Assembly (NCBI GenBank): GCA_003173865.1
Contig: PJMF01000030.1
Span: 1-57,316, forward strand
DNA length: 57,316 nt
From: Minisyncoccota bacterium
GTDB taxonomy: Bacteria; Patescibacteriota; Microgenomatia; UBA1400; PJMF01
Reading direction: 5' to 3'
Shown here: positions 31,755 through 39,919 of the stretch, in pieces
Layout: each line of letters opens with the position of its first letter
Numbering within the stretch: position 1 is the first letter of the stretch
Notes under the pieces: generated by a model
The model's input: only the letters and a program-made list of their open reading frames with translations
Told to the model about the DNA's origin: nothing
Database searches by the model: none
Program-made: the position numbers and the translations under genes

Positions 31755-32506
31755 ATGGACAGAAGAGAAATTAAATTTCTTCCTTTTGAGAATCTTGATG
31801 ATCTGTTGCAGCAAAAAGCTATTGCGATGCTGGCAGCGGAATTCTATGCACACCGCCAAGTTTCGGAAGGTGTAGAAGTATTTGATCAAAGTTTGCATGC
31901 CGGAAAAGAATTGGCGATCGCGCTGATGGGTGAACTGGACATGATTGGCGTGACAACGTATAAAGTGTTCGATTTTCCAGCAATTCAAAGGCAACTGTAT
32001 ATTGAGCCCCAGTTCTCTCAAGGTTCGCTCAGTCAAATACGACTGCGCAGTTTTCAACATCTGCTCGAAGATGCTGGGTTATTGAAAAGTACCAGTCAGC
32101 GGTCGAATTGGCATACACCGTCGTTGAGCCTACGCTCCGTGGATGTGGGTATGGCAGAGATTTGTTTGATCAAAGACTGGCAAAGATAGCAGAAGTTCCT
32201 GACAATGTGATTCTCTTCGATCTTGCCCGAGGCATCTACGCACAGAGAAGCGGCCTTGCGAAAACCGTCACCACATTTTTGCTTGACCACGAAAAACAAG
32301 TGAATGGTCTGAAAGAAGACGGGAGTGTCAATGTTCAAGGAGCGTGGACAAGTATTAATCAATTGAGTGATGTAACTAGTGTGGACTTATCAATGCTGAG
32401 TCCAGAGTCAGGCGCGCACGCCACCGTGCACCAATGCAAAGGTGCGGGCTTTCATTTTATTGGATTCTCAAGAAACTTTTCGCCAGTGTGGTGCAGAGAA
32501 AAGTGA
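31755..32506 (+). pseudogene. Frameshifted GNAT-like acetyltransferase
   Basis: The N-terminal 110 codons are in frame from 31755. Around 32085-32100 the coding signal moves to another frame, which continues VELAYTVVEPTLRGCGYGRD to 32506. RGCGYG within that stretch matches the acetyl-CoA loop (Q/R-x-x-G-x-G/A) of GNAT enzymes. Neither half alone would be a complete enzyme. A real frameshift mutation, a sequencing error or programmed frameshifting are possible; no classic slippery heptamer is obvious, although GAAAAGT lies at the switch point. Confidence 0.55.
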
Positions 32507-32559
32507 TTGATCATTGTAATCAATAACTTCAAAAACAAAGTTTTACTCAGTCAGTTACT

Positions 32560-33570
32560 TTAGCGCCAACCACTCACAATGTTGAAGGTTATATAGGGAA
32601 TAGCATTCTGGGGCTCTCTAAACGCCACCCTTTGCTGTTCTCGAAGATTATCGAGAGCTTCCTTACTAAGATTAGCTCTTCGACAGATTGCTTTTTCTAA
32701 TTGAGGATCAGTAAACCCCTGACTATTACTTTCGGCAAGAATATTGAAAAGCGTATTGCCTAATTCCGAGCCACCAAGCTGTAGCGTTTTACGCTGAGAA
32801 GTAACATTTCGATAACGGGCTTGGCGGAATAACTGGGGAAGCTTTGAGGCTATATGAGGACTTTGACCATTATCTTCCAAAACTCCTATTAAATTAGTGT
32901 TAAGAATCTGGTGAGCTTCGTTGTTGGGGCGCCATTTAAGAACATCATCTAAGTCTGTTTCAATAGCAACATGACCTCCACCAGGAATCAGTCGATCATA
33001 ATTAATCTTCAACAAATCAAGTATTTCTTGTTCAGTCAAATATGGAAAAAGTAATGATTCATGAAACATGCCAATAGGTCCGACTGGCACTCCATCAATT
33101 TCTTTCGGGAAGCCCTTCTTTACGTCAGTCTGTAGATATACAGGTGGATTTGGGTTTTTACCCCGAGTCCGCACATTTTCTACTCGAGCTGCTGCCAGAA
33201 TGTTTGGGTCACTATCTACACCAAACGTTGGTGATGTTGAATATTGTCGAGATAAATAGTCTGTCATGAAACCAAAACGACATTGTAGATCTACTATAGG
33301 TGTCCCCACTGGAAAACCTGAGGTAGAAATTGCCCTCACCACCTCAGGTCCCAAGGTGTGCATTAAGTAAAGACCTTGATACTTCTTTCTCTCCATTTGG
33401 TTTTCTCCTCCAAAAAGAAGTGTGTCTATTTCAGGTCCGCTTTTGCCTTCTAAATTAAGTTGAGATTCTATTAAAGAAGAAATGTGTGAATCTGAAGGAA
33501 GTTGACCCACTGATCTATCATCAGGACTAAAATATTGACGTAGAAGAGTTCCTTCTGGTGAAATTATCAT
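32560..33570 (-). CDS. SAM-dependent methyltransferase-like protein
   Basis: A 336-aa protein. PIVDLQCRFGFMTDYLSRQY followed by FGVDSDPNILAAARV resembles motifs I and II of class I methyltransferases, although the usual DxGxGxG glycines are replaced (DLQCRFG), which may weaken SAM binding. Later segments (LLFPYLTEQEILDLL, IPGGGHVAIETD) fit motifs IV-V. The start at 33570 is supported by a GGAG Shine-Dalgarno; the ORF extends to 33651 without support. The substrate is unknown. The gene stands alone between pseudogenes and small ORFs. Confidence 0.6.
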   Translation of the reverse strand: MIISPEGTLLRQYFSPDDRSVGQLPSDSHISSLIESQLNLEGKSGPEIDTLLFGGENQMERKKYQGLYLMHTLGPEVVRAISTSGFPVGTPIVDLQCRFGFMTDYLSRQYSTSPTFGVDSDPNILAAARVENVRTRGKNPNPPVYLQTDVKKGFPKEIDGVPVGPIGMFHESLLFPYLTEQEILDLLKINYDRLIPGGGHVAIETDLDDVLKWRPNNEAHQILNTNLIGVLEDNGQSPHIASKLPQLFRQARYRNVTSQRKTLQLGGSELGNTLFNILAESNSQGFTDPQLEKAICRRANLSKEALDNLREQQRVAFREPQNAIPYITFNIVSGWR

Positions 33571-33757
33571 TTTTTCTCCTTTTTCACGCTCCTCATTGGA
33601 GCCTGAGTGGTATGCATTGATATAAAAAAAATCGAAAGAGTGCTTTTGCAAAATTCTAATATTGAATTTAAAAATGGCAATGGTGAGTTTCTACCCAAGG
33701 AATTTTTGACTTTGATCACTGTTGACAGTATGCTTTAGCAAAGCTAATACTTTATAT

Positions 33758-34099
33758 ATGATATATATCGCCAGTCCCGTTGCGATGATGGTAGGTATAA
33801 GACAACGTAAAGGTGTCCAATACTTACTTGATCACGATGCAACTTCTCCTGAAAGTGCCATACGCTTCAGTCCAGAACAAGTAAAGGAATTTTGGTTGAG
33901 TGAACGCACGCTGCTCTTCCCTTCTATTGATCAAATTCAAAGGACAGAGGATGGAAAGTTTTGGATTGATGTAGAAAAAAGAAAAAGATTTATACGTTTT
34001 AAAAACGCAATACTAGCACTAGTAATCTTGGGATGTCTCATTATTATTTTAGGAGCCCTAAAAATCTACTTTACTATCCTCTCTATACCTTCTTTTTGA
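33758..34099 (+). CDS. Small tail-anchored membrane protein
   Basis: A 113-aa protein with a soluble, charged first part (GVQYLLDHDATSPESAIRFS) and one strong hydrophobic segment near the C-terminus (AILALVILGCLIIILGALKI). It probably sits in the membrane with the N-terminus inside. The ATG at 33758 follows an AT-rich TAATAC/TATAT stretch and has no Shine-Dalgarno; 33785 is an alternative. Its 3' end overlaps the aspartase gene by 34 bp. No family is recognised. Confidence 0.45.
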   Translation: MIYIASPVAMMVGIRQRKGVQYLLDHDATSPESAIRFSPEQVKEFWLSERTLLFPSIDQIQRTEDGKFWIDVEKRKRFIRFKNAILALVILGCLIIILGALKIYFTILSIPSF

Positions 34100-35418
34100 T
34101 CAAACTCTTCTTCCGTCAGCAAGTGTTTATTCAATACTACGGTGCGCAGGGACATTTTCGTTTTTACTGCTTCTTTCACTGCTTCACTGACTACGTCGTA
34201 ACCAAGCATGGGTGTTAAGGCAGTTGCGTAGGCGGTTGAGTGCTCAAGGAGTTCGAGGCAGCGATCAGTATTTACAACTAGAACATCAATACATTTCAGA
34301 CGAAACACACGAATTACTGAGATGCTTAACTTCAGCGAAGAGAGTATGCTTTCGGCAACTGCCGGAAACATAACAGCCAGTTCCAATGACGCCCCTTCAC
34401 TTGCTTGGAGAATGCTCAAGTTTTTCCCCGAAATAAAGTAAAACGATTGATTAATGCTTTCTGCCGCAACAGGATTTACCTTTCCCGGCATTATAGAAGA
34501 ACCAGGTTGTAAATTGGCCAACGTGATTTCACCAATTCCACCACGCGGCCCACTCGAAAGTATACGTAAATCGGTCGCAATTTTGGAAAGATCCATAAAG
34601 AGAATTGTTAACGAAGCACTCAGGGCACAGAAATCAGCAGTACTACTTGTCAGTGCCATTTTATTTGTCGCAGCTTCTATTGGTAATCCAGATACTTCGC
34701 GCAGTTTTTCATACACGTGTTTTATATATTCCGACGATGCATTTATTTGATTACCCACGGCAGTGCCCCCTAAATTCAATTGAGTGAGGTAAGGGATACA
34801 ATCCATAATGCGCTTCAAGTCACGCTCAACTACATCTGCGTAAGATGAAAACTCATCTCCCACAGTAATCGGAACTGCATCTTGAATGTGGGTTCTGCCT
34901 AATTTTTTCACTTCTTTGTACATCTCGCTTTTTTGTCGAAAAGACTTGATTAATTGAATAACTTCCGTTTGCAGTTCTTGTACAAAGCGCAGACAAGCAA
35001 TGCGTAATGCAGATGGATTGACGTCATTGGTGGATTGACTCAGGTTAACGTGATCATTAGGGTGAACCTGAATTGCTTTTCCGTTTGAACTCAGAAGTTC
35101 CGTTGCATGTTCGGCGATGACTTCATTTACATTCATGTTAATTGAGGTACCCGCCCCACCTTGAATTGAAGGCGTAACAAATTGATCATCGAATTTTCCC
35201 GCTAAAACTTCCTTACAACTCTCCTGAATTGCCTGCGCAATATCTTCTTCAAGTTTTCCAGCTTGAGCGTTCGCAAAAGCGGCTGCTTGTTTCACTTCTG
35301 CAATTGCGTAAATAAATTCCACTGCCACGCGTGGCAGTGGAAAAGGAAAGTTCGTCAGAGCTTGTTGGGTTTGTGATCCAGTTTGGTGCATGTTCGTCAT
35401 CGTAACGGATGCATGCAT
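34066..35418 (-). CDS. aspA: Aspartase/fumarase superfamily enzyme, probably aspartate ammonia-lyase
   Basis: A 450-aa homotetrameric-type lyase. Conserved regions are visible: HPNDHVNLSQSTNDV, GRTHIQDAVPITVGDEFSSY, NLGGTAVGNQIN and the superfamily signature GSSIMPGKVNPV near residue 315. NPV after GK favours aspartase over fumarase (NPT), but GRTH and HPND also occur in fumarases, so specificity is not settled. The N-terminus begins at TGSQTQQALTNF without the usual 15-20 preceding residues and may be shortened. A 26-bp perfect palindrome (35317-35342) lies inside the 5' coding region. Confidence 0.82.
   Translation of the reverse strand: MHASVTMTNMHQTGSQTQQALTNFPFPLPRVAVEFIYAIAEVKQAAAFANAQAGKLEEDIAQAIQESCKEVLAGKFDDQFVTPSIQGGAGTSINMNVNEVIAEHATELLSSNGKAIQVHPNDHVNLSQSTNDVNPSALRIACLRFVQELQTEVIQLIKSFRQKSEMYKEVKKLGRTHIQDAVPITVGDEFSSYADVVERDLKRIMDCIPYLTQLNLGGTAVGNQINASSEYIKHVYEKLREVSGLPIEAATNKMALTSSTADFCALSASLTILFMDLSKIATDLRILSSGPRGGIGEITLANLQPGSSIMPGKVNPVAAESINQSFYFISGKNLSILQASEGASLELAVMFPAVAESILSSLKLSISVIRVFRLKCIDVLVVNTDRCLELLEHSTAYATALTPMLGYDVVSEAVKEAVKTKMSLRTVVLNKHLLTEEEFDQKEGIERIVK
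35317..35342. repeat. Perfect 26-bp palindrome inside the aspartase gene
   Basis: Two 13-base arms, TTCCACTGCCACG and its exact complement, meet without a loop. It encodes part of FPLPRVAVEF. A perfect palindrome of this length is very unlikely by chance. Confidence 0.85.
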
Positions 35419-35505
35419 CGAAAACTGTAATCTGCATTACGGAGATTTGACACTCCCTCCAGAAAGTGAAACACTTTATACAGTATCAATAAGAAGGGAG
35501 GAGTT

Positions 35506-35673
35506 ATGACTGACAAAATGAAAAAGTGCTTCACACCACATGTGATCATGCACAGCGTGGTTGGCTTAGGGATTGGTCTGGTGATTGCTTCCCTTCTCCC
35601 GGGATTGCCACTCTTATGGATTGGTTTGGGAGTGATCGTTGTGGGGACGGTGTTGGATGTCATGCAGAAGTAA
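35506..35673 (+). CDS. 55-aa hydrophobic membrane peptide
   Basis: A short ORF with a strong Shine-Dalgarno (GGGAGGAG, 3 nt before ATG). The product has a short basic start (MTDKMKKC) then two hydrophobic stretches (VVGLGIGLVIASLLPGLPLL and GVIVVGTVLDV), so probably one or two membrane helices. It lies in the gap between the aspartase and HAD genes, and its last 60 nt overlap the end of the HAD gene convergently. Similar tiny membrane proteins are frequent in Patescibacteria; function is unknown. Confidence 0.6.
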   Translation: MTDKMKKCFTPHVIMHSVVGLGIGLVIASLLPGLPLLWIGLGVIVVGTVLDVMQK

Positions 35674-36303
35674 AATGTGTTGCAACCCATCGAGATCTCT
35701 TACAACATAATCGGGATTACTTTGAGTAATTTTTTCGCCCTGAAAGCCGTATGTAACGCCGATTGTGTGTGTGCCTGCATTTTTGCCAGCGAGAATATCG
35801 GCATCTGTATCACCAATCATAACTGCATTTTGAGGTTTAACATGTAATTTCCTGAGTGCCAACAAGAGTGGCTCTGGATCAGGTTTAATTTTTTTGACAT
35901 CTTCGCCAGAAATAATGACATCGAAATAGTGTGCGATTCCTGCACCTTCAAGCGTTTTCGCGGATGTTCGTCGTGAACGGGTTGTGATTGCTGCCATTTT
36001 TATTTTATTTTTATGCAGTGTGCGGAGTATTTCTTCGACTCCTTCAAATGGGAAAGATAAATCCAAATGTGCTTCTTGAAATGTACGATGCACCTCACAG
36101 AGCAGTTCCGGTGTGTACTGCGGAGCTAAACGTTGATAAATTGATTCGAGAGATTGACCCATCACATTTGAAAGTTTTTCTCGAGGAAAAACTGGCAAAT
36201 TATATAACTGCAATGTGTGCTCGTATGCTTGAAAAATAAACTCTGTTGTATCTAAAAGAGTGCCATCAATATCGAAAAGAATTGCTTGAATCTCATTGCT
36301 CAT
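35614..36303 (-). CDS. HAD-family phosphatase at the end of the riboflavin operon
   Basis: A 229-aa HAD hydrolase of the phosphoglycolate-phosphatase-like class: motif I FDIDGTLLDT, motif II AAITTRSR, motif III Lys in KKIKPDPEP, motif IV VMIGDTDADI, with an alpha-helical cap. It overlaps ribD by about 11 nt, so it is translationally coupled to riboflavin synthesis. HAD enzymes such as B. subtilis YcsE and E. coli YigB/YbjI remove the phosphate from the pyrimidine intermediate between RibD and RibH. That role is a reasonable inference here. The C-terminus overlaps the 55-aa gene. Confidence 0.8.
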   Translation of the reverse strand: MSNEIQAILFDIDGTLLDTTEFIFQAYEHTLQLYNLPVFPREKLSNVMGQSLESIYQRLAPQYTPELLCEVHRTFQEAHLDLSFPFEGVEEILRTLHKNKIKMAAITTRSRRTSAKTLEGAGIAHYFDVIISGEDVKKIKPDPEPLLLALRKLHVKPQNAVMIGDTDADILAGKNAGTHTIGVTYGFQGEKITQSNPDYVVRDLDGLQHILLLHDIQHRPHNDHSQTNP

Positions 36304-37387
36304 CCACATACCCCCAAGTTAAAACATCATCATCAAAGTATCTTCGCTGAATATCTTTGAGTTTTATCGCTTTCGCAATTTGATTAATTCCTTTTCCCGC
36401 AATAGCGTTTGGAGCGTTTTTGCCACCCACAATAATTGGGGCGTGAAATGTATACACTTTATTCACCATGCCTGAATCAAAAAAACTGCCAATAACTTCA
36501 CTGCCACCTTCGATGAAAATGCTGTTGATATTCAACTTACTCAGTTCGGTGAGTAACTCGGGAACTCCAATTTTTTCTTTAAAAACAAGAACGTGAATTC
36601 CGCGCTCTTGTAACTCTGTGATTTTTTGAGAAGGAGCGAAGTTGGTTGTCGCAATAATAACTCTTTCGTCGCGAAATACCTGAAAATCTGAAGGGATTTC
36701 GAGTTTTGAATCTAAAATAATTCGCAAAGGATCTTTGTAACGAGGATCACGCGATCCAAGATGGGGATTCTCTTTAAGAACAGTATTTTTGCCAACCAAA
36801 ATTGATTGGTATTGCGCGCGCAACGCGCGCGCAAACATTCGCGATTTTTCATTTGTAATCCATTGTGACTCGCCTGTACTAGTAGCGATTTTCCCATCTA
36901 AACTCGTTGCAAACTTGACGGCAATCAACGGCCGCTTCGCTGTGTGAAAGTACACAAAATTTTCGTTTATTTTTTCTGCTTCTTTCGCTAACACACCAAC
37001 TTCTACGTGCACACCCGCAGCGCGCAACTTTTTAATACTTTTTCCAGCCATCAAAGGATTGGGATCTTCGTGTGCTACTACTACTCTCCCAATGTTGTGA
37101 CGCAAAATGGCATCGACGCACGGCGGCGTTTTACCAAAGTGATTGCATGGTTCGAGAGTGACATAGAGCGTTGCATCGCGTAAATCAGGTGATCCTTTCA
37201 ATGACTTCAATGCATCAACTTCAGCATGATCTCCACCAAACTTATGATGATACCCTTGACCAATGATTCGATCATTTTTGACTATGATTGCCCCAACTAA
37301 AGGATTTGGTGCTGTCCAACTCATCCCTTTTTTGGCGAGCTGCAGCGCTTTTTTCATAAAAAAAATGTCGCGATCGGTATTGTTCAT
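36293..37387 (-). CDS. ribD: Riboflavin biosynthesis bifunctional deaminase/reductase
   Basis: A 364-aa enzyme performing steps two and three of riboflavin synthesis. The N-terminal cytidine-deaminase-like domain has zinc ligands His54 with catalytic Glu56 (HAEVDAL), Cys81 and Cys90 (EPCNHFGKTPPC). The C-terminal reductase domain starts near 148 (RPLIAVKFATSLDGKIATST) and includes FIEGGSEVIGSF. Both domains look intact. It overlaps ribA by 4 nt (ATGA). A GCGCGC palindrome (36812-36834) lies in the coding sequence. Confidence 0.95.
   Translation of the reverse strand: MNNTDRDIFFMKKALQLAKKGMSWTAPNPLVGAIIVKNDRIIGQGYHHKFGGDHAEVDALKSLKGSPDLRDATLYVTLEPCNHFGKTPPCVDAILRHNIGRVVVAHEDPNPLMAGKSIKKLRAAGVHVEVGVLAKEAEKINENFVYFHTAKRPLIAVKFATSLDGKIATSTGESQWITNEKSRMFARALRAQYQSILVGKNTVLKENPHLGSRDPRYKDPLRIILDSKLEIPSDFQVFRDERVIIATTNFAPSQKITELQERGIHVLVFKEKIGVPELLTELSKLNINSIFIEGGSEVIGSFFDSGMVNKVYTFHAPIIVGGKNAPNAIAGKGINQIAKAIKLKDIQRRYFDDDVLTWGYVDEQ
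36812..36834. repeat. GCGCGC palindrome inside ribD
   Basis: TTGCGCGCGC and its exact complement are separated by AAC. One of three strong GC-rich palindromes within 5 kb, each inside a conserved gene. Confidence 0.75.
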
Positions 37388-37986
37388 AGATCAAGCAAGT
37401 GTCCTAACTTTTGCTGTTTTGTACGTAAGTACTCTTTATTAAACTCGTTGGGCTCGATAATCAAAGGAACGCGTTCGACTTTCACTTCTCCCATTTGTTC
37501 CAAAGCACTCACTTTATCTGGATTATTTGTTAGTAACTTCACTGAATGCACACCAAACTGTTTCAGTAAAATAGCTGCGGGATGATAGTCACGACTATCT
37601 ACCGGCAGTCCCAATTTTTCATTTGCCTCAACAGTATCGAAACCTTGTTCTTGAAGCGCATACGCTTTAATTTTATTCACGAGACCAATTCCGCGCCCCT
37701 CAGTTTGGAGATAAATGATCAAACCACGACCGGCCTCTTGAATGAGCTTCATTGATGTTTGCAACTGTTCACGGCAGTCGCATTTCAAAGAAAGGAATGT
37801 CTCACCAGTGATACATTGGCTGTGGACGCGAACCAATAATGGCTTAGTAACTTGAGAAATATCTCCATATTTCAGAAAGATATGTTTCTTTTCTTCTCCT
37901 TCCATTTGAAAAACACCAAACTCAAACGTACCAAATTGAGTAGGAAGATGAGTAGAAGTTAAAATAGTAATTGGTTGAGCTTGCAT
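37384..37986 (-). CDS. ribA: GTP cyclohydrolase II
   Basis: A 200-aa enzyme that opens GTP to start the pyrimidine branch of riboflavin synthesis. Zinc ligands are Cys58, Cys69 and Cys71 (CITGETFLSLKCDC). The catalytic region YLQTEGRGIGLVNKIKAYAL and the C-terminal LLTNNPDKVSAL are all conserved. In many bacteria RibA is fused to RibB; here they are separate genes whose stop and start share one base (TAATG), so translation is coupled. Confidence 0.95.
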   Translation of the reverse strand: MQAQPITILTSTHLPTQFGTFEFGVFQMEGEEKKHIFLKYGDISQVTKPLLVRVHSQCITGETFLSLKCDCREQLQTSMKLIQEAGRGLIIYLQTEGRGIGLVNKIKAYALQEQGFDTVEANEKLGLPVDSRDYHPAAILLKQFGVHSVKLLTNNPDKVSALEQMGEVKVERVPLIIEPNEFNKEYLRTKQQKLGHLLDL

Positions 37987-38606
37987 TATGTAGTCTCCAA
38001 GTAATTCAGAATGTCATCAATAGTAATAATGTTGAGGTTATGTTCCAGTGCAAACTGAATTAACCGCTCACCACGTCGCATCTGACCATCATCATCAATG
38101 ATCTCACAAATCACCCCACTTGGATCAAGACCAGCGAGCTTCGCCAACTCCACTGCTGCTTCCGTGTGACCTTGACGCTCTTTCAGTCCACCTTTTTTAG
38201 CAATCAGAGGAAAAATATGGCCGGGATGCACCAAATCATCGGGAACAGATTCAGAACTACAAAGAATTTCGATTGTTTTTGCTCGATCAAAAGCAGAAAT
38301 TCCTGAGCGAATTCCATTTCGAGCATCAACTGGTATCGTGAAACTGCACTTGGTAAACTCTTGATTTTGATCAGGAGGGACCATTAACGGCAAATTCAAT
38401 TGCTGAGCACGCTTTTCAGTAATGGGCATGCAAAGCAAACCTTTCGCAAAAGTGATCATAAAATTAACGACTTGGGGCATTGCAAAAACAGCTGGGATAT
38501 AAATATCCCCTTCATCTTCGCGCTCACGATGATCTTGAACGATGAGCATCTTCTTTTGACGAATTTCTTCTACTGCTTCTTGAACAGAAATGTACGGTGA
38601 AGACAT
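37986..38606 (-). CDS. ribB: 3,4-dihydroxy-2-butanone 4-phosphate synthase
   Basis: A 206-aa enzyme that makes the four-carbon unit from ribulose 5-phosphate. Motifs are DHREREDEGD (25-34, metal and substrate acids), LCMPIT, the TKCSFTIPVDARNGIRSGIS region and HTEAAVELAKLAG near 146. Its substrate could come from the Rpe/RpiB enzymes encoded at 49-50 kb. The gene begins 2 nt after the ribH stop and shares one base with ribA. Confidence 0.95.
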   Translation of the reverse strand: MSSPYISVQEAVEEIRQKKMLIVQDHREREDEGDIYIPAVFAMPQVVNFMITFAKGLLCMPITEKRAQQLNLPLMVPPDQNQEFTKCSFTIPVDARNGIRSGISAFDRAKTIEILCSSESVPDDLVHPGHIFPLIAKKGGLKERQGHTEAAVELAKLAGLDPSGVICEIIDDDGQMRRGERLIQFALEHNLNIITIDDILNYLETT

Positions 38607-38608
38607 AT

Positions 38609-39091
38609 TTACTGAATACTTTCTAATGTTTGAAATACTTTGAGCGCTGCAGTTGCAGCTTCAATTCCTTTATTGTGCTCATCATCGCCAGTTCGTGCCG
38701 CGGCATCCTTCATGTCATAAACTGCTAATACTTCATTAATCACTGGAGTGCCATACTCAACTGCGATCTGCATCATTGCGCGTGCACATTCATTGGCAAT
38801 CATCTCAAAGTGAAAAGTTTGTCCTTTGAGAATGACACCAAAACAAATAATCACATCAGCTTTTTTTAACGCCGCAACTTTTCTTGCTACCACAGGAAGT
38901 TCCCAACTACCTGGAACGATGTACGTTTGGATGTTTTTCTCTGGGACAGCGTTTTGGATTAAGGTTTCGCGACAAGCTTTCTCCAAACTCATCAGCATTT
39001 CTTTGTGATAATCTGTGCGCACAATTGCCACACGAATTTTTTTTGCAACGTCAGAACTCACACTTGTTTGCGTGCTTAATTTTTTGATCAT
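38609..39091 (-). CDS. ribH: 6,7-dimethyl-8-ribityllumazine synthase
   Basis: A 160-aa lumazine synthase that condenses the pyrimidine with the four-carbon unit. Conserved substrate-binding motifs are PGSWELPVVARK, GVILKGQTFHFEMIANE with the catalytic His, and ARTGDDEHNKG near the C-terminus. The N-terminal 18 residues are an extension before the core (KKIRVAIVRTDYH). It overlaps ribE by 4 nt (ATGA). Confidence 0.95.
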   Translation of the reverse strand: MIKKLSTQTSVSSDVAKKIRVAIVRTDYHKEMLMSLEKACRETLIQNAVPEKNIQTYIVPGSWELPVVARKVAALKKADVIICFGVILKGQTFHFEMIANECARAMMQIAVEYGTPVINEVLAVYDMKDAAARTGDDEHNKGIEAATAALKVFQTLESIQ

Positions 39092-39669
39092 ACGCGCAAC
39101 CTTTCTAAATATTTTGCTAATATGTCGACTTCAATATTGACGAAATCCCCTACCTTCATCGTATGCAACATCGTAACTTCCCAAGTATGCGGGATGATTC
39201 CTACAGTAAAAAAATCTTCACCAACTTCAATCACAGTGAGCGAAATTCCGTTCACTGTAATCGATCCTTTTTCGACAATATATTTTGCGATTTTTGGATT
39301 GATGGAAAATCGAAACACTCGACTATTCCCATCATTTTTAATTTCTTGAATTTGTGCCACATCATCCACATGACCTTGGACAATGTGCCCTGCAAACAAT
39401 GTCTCGGCAGTCACCGGTAATTCTAAATTCACTAAATCTCCATCGTGCAAATGTTGGATGTTCGTCCGATGAGCCGTCTCCGGCATATAATCGATCGAAA
39501 AGACATTTTCTTTCGCCGAAAAAGAAGTCACCGTCAAACAGATCCCGTCAACCGCAATACTCATACCTAAGCTAAGTTTTTTAATGAGATCCTCGGGCGC
39601 AGTAATAATTAGTTGGTCCGTTTCCTTACGAGAAATACTGCCAAGATGCGAAATAATACCAGTAAACAT
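39088..39669 (-). CDS. ribE: Riboflavin synthase, alpha subunit
   Basis: A 193-aa enzyme that dismutates two lumazines to riboflavin. It starts with the canonical MFTGIISHLGSI and contains two repeated lumazine-binding barrels, each with a GDLVNLE/GDFVNIE end. GHIVQGHVDDVAQI is the conserved inter-barrel segment. The ATG at 39669 has a GGAG Shine-Dalgarno and gives family length; the upstream in-frame extension has no support. It is the first gene behind the FMN riboswitch. Confidence 0.95.
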   Translation of the reverse strand: MFTGIISHLGSISRKETDQLIITAPEDLIKKLSLGMSIAVDGICLTVTSFSAKENVFSIDYMPETAHRTNIQHLHDGDLVNLELPVTAETLFAGHIVQGHVDDVAQIQEIKNDGNSRVFRFSINPKIAKYIVEKGSITVNGISLTVIEVGEDFFTVGIIPHTWEVTMLHTMKVGDFVNIEVDILAKYLERLRV

Positions 39670-39719
39670 ACTACTCCAATTTAAAATTCGGGGGAAAAGA
39701 AAAAAGAATTGCACAAACA

Positions 39720-39743
39720 ACTCTTCTCAGCAACGAGAAAAGC
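39720..39743 (-). terminator. Expression-platform hairpin of the FMN riboswitch
   Basis: On the minus strand CTTTTCTC-GTTGCT-GAGAAGAG forms an 8-bp stem (one G-U pair) followed by TTGTTTGT, directly after the riboswitch aptamer and before ribE. It is a plausible ligand-dependent terminator; the competing antiterminator was not worked out. Confidence 0.5.
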
Positions 39744-39747
39744 CTGC

Positions 39748-39890
39748 GCTCCTTCTTTCATCCAGACTTAGGTCTCCTAGAGAAGACCAATACTGTCGGC
39801 CTCGGAATTGCACCGAATCCTGTTTCACTGCCAGAAGCAGAAAACTCGTGGGCTATACCACCGATCGGGATTCACACCCTGCCCCGAAGG
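39748..39890 (-). promoter_or_regulatory. FMN riboswitch (RFN element)
   Basis: Read on the minus strand the region contains all RFN hallmarks: CTTCGGGGCAGGGTGTGAAT, CCCGATCGGTGGT, AGCCCACGAG, GATTCGGTGCAATTCCGAGG, CCGACAGT and AAGTCTGGATGAAAGAAGG. The conserved stems close correctly. It controls the rib operon in response to FMN, lowering expression when flavin is abundant. Confidence 0.96.
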
Positions 39891-39903
39891 AAAATATCAA
39901 CTC

Positions 39904-39912
39904 ATTCTAGCA
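39904..39912 (-). promoter_or_regulatory. Extended -10 promoter of the rib operon
   Basis: TGCTAGAAT on the minus strand is an extended -10 (TGnTAGAAT) about 14 nt before the riboswitch aptamer and just after the ftsK stop. No good -35 is seen. Confidence 0.5.
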
Positions 39913-39919
39913 TAAAAAA

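Noticed and set aside
35447-35482. TTGACA and TATACA before the 55-aa gene as a promoter.
   Set aside because: The spacer is 24 bp, too long for a standard promoter; only the Shine-Dalgarno is used as support.
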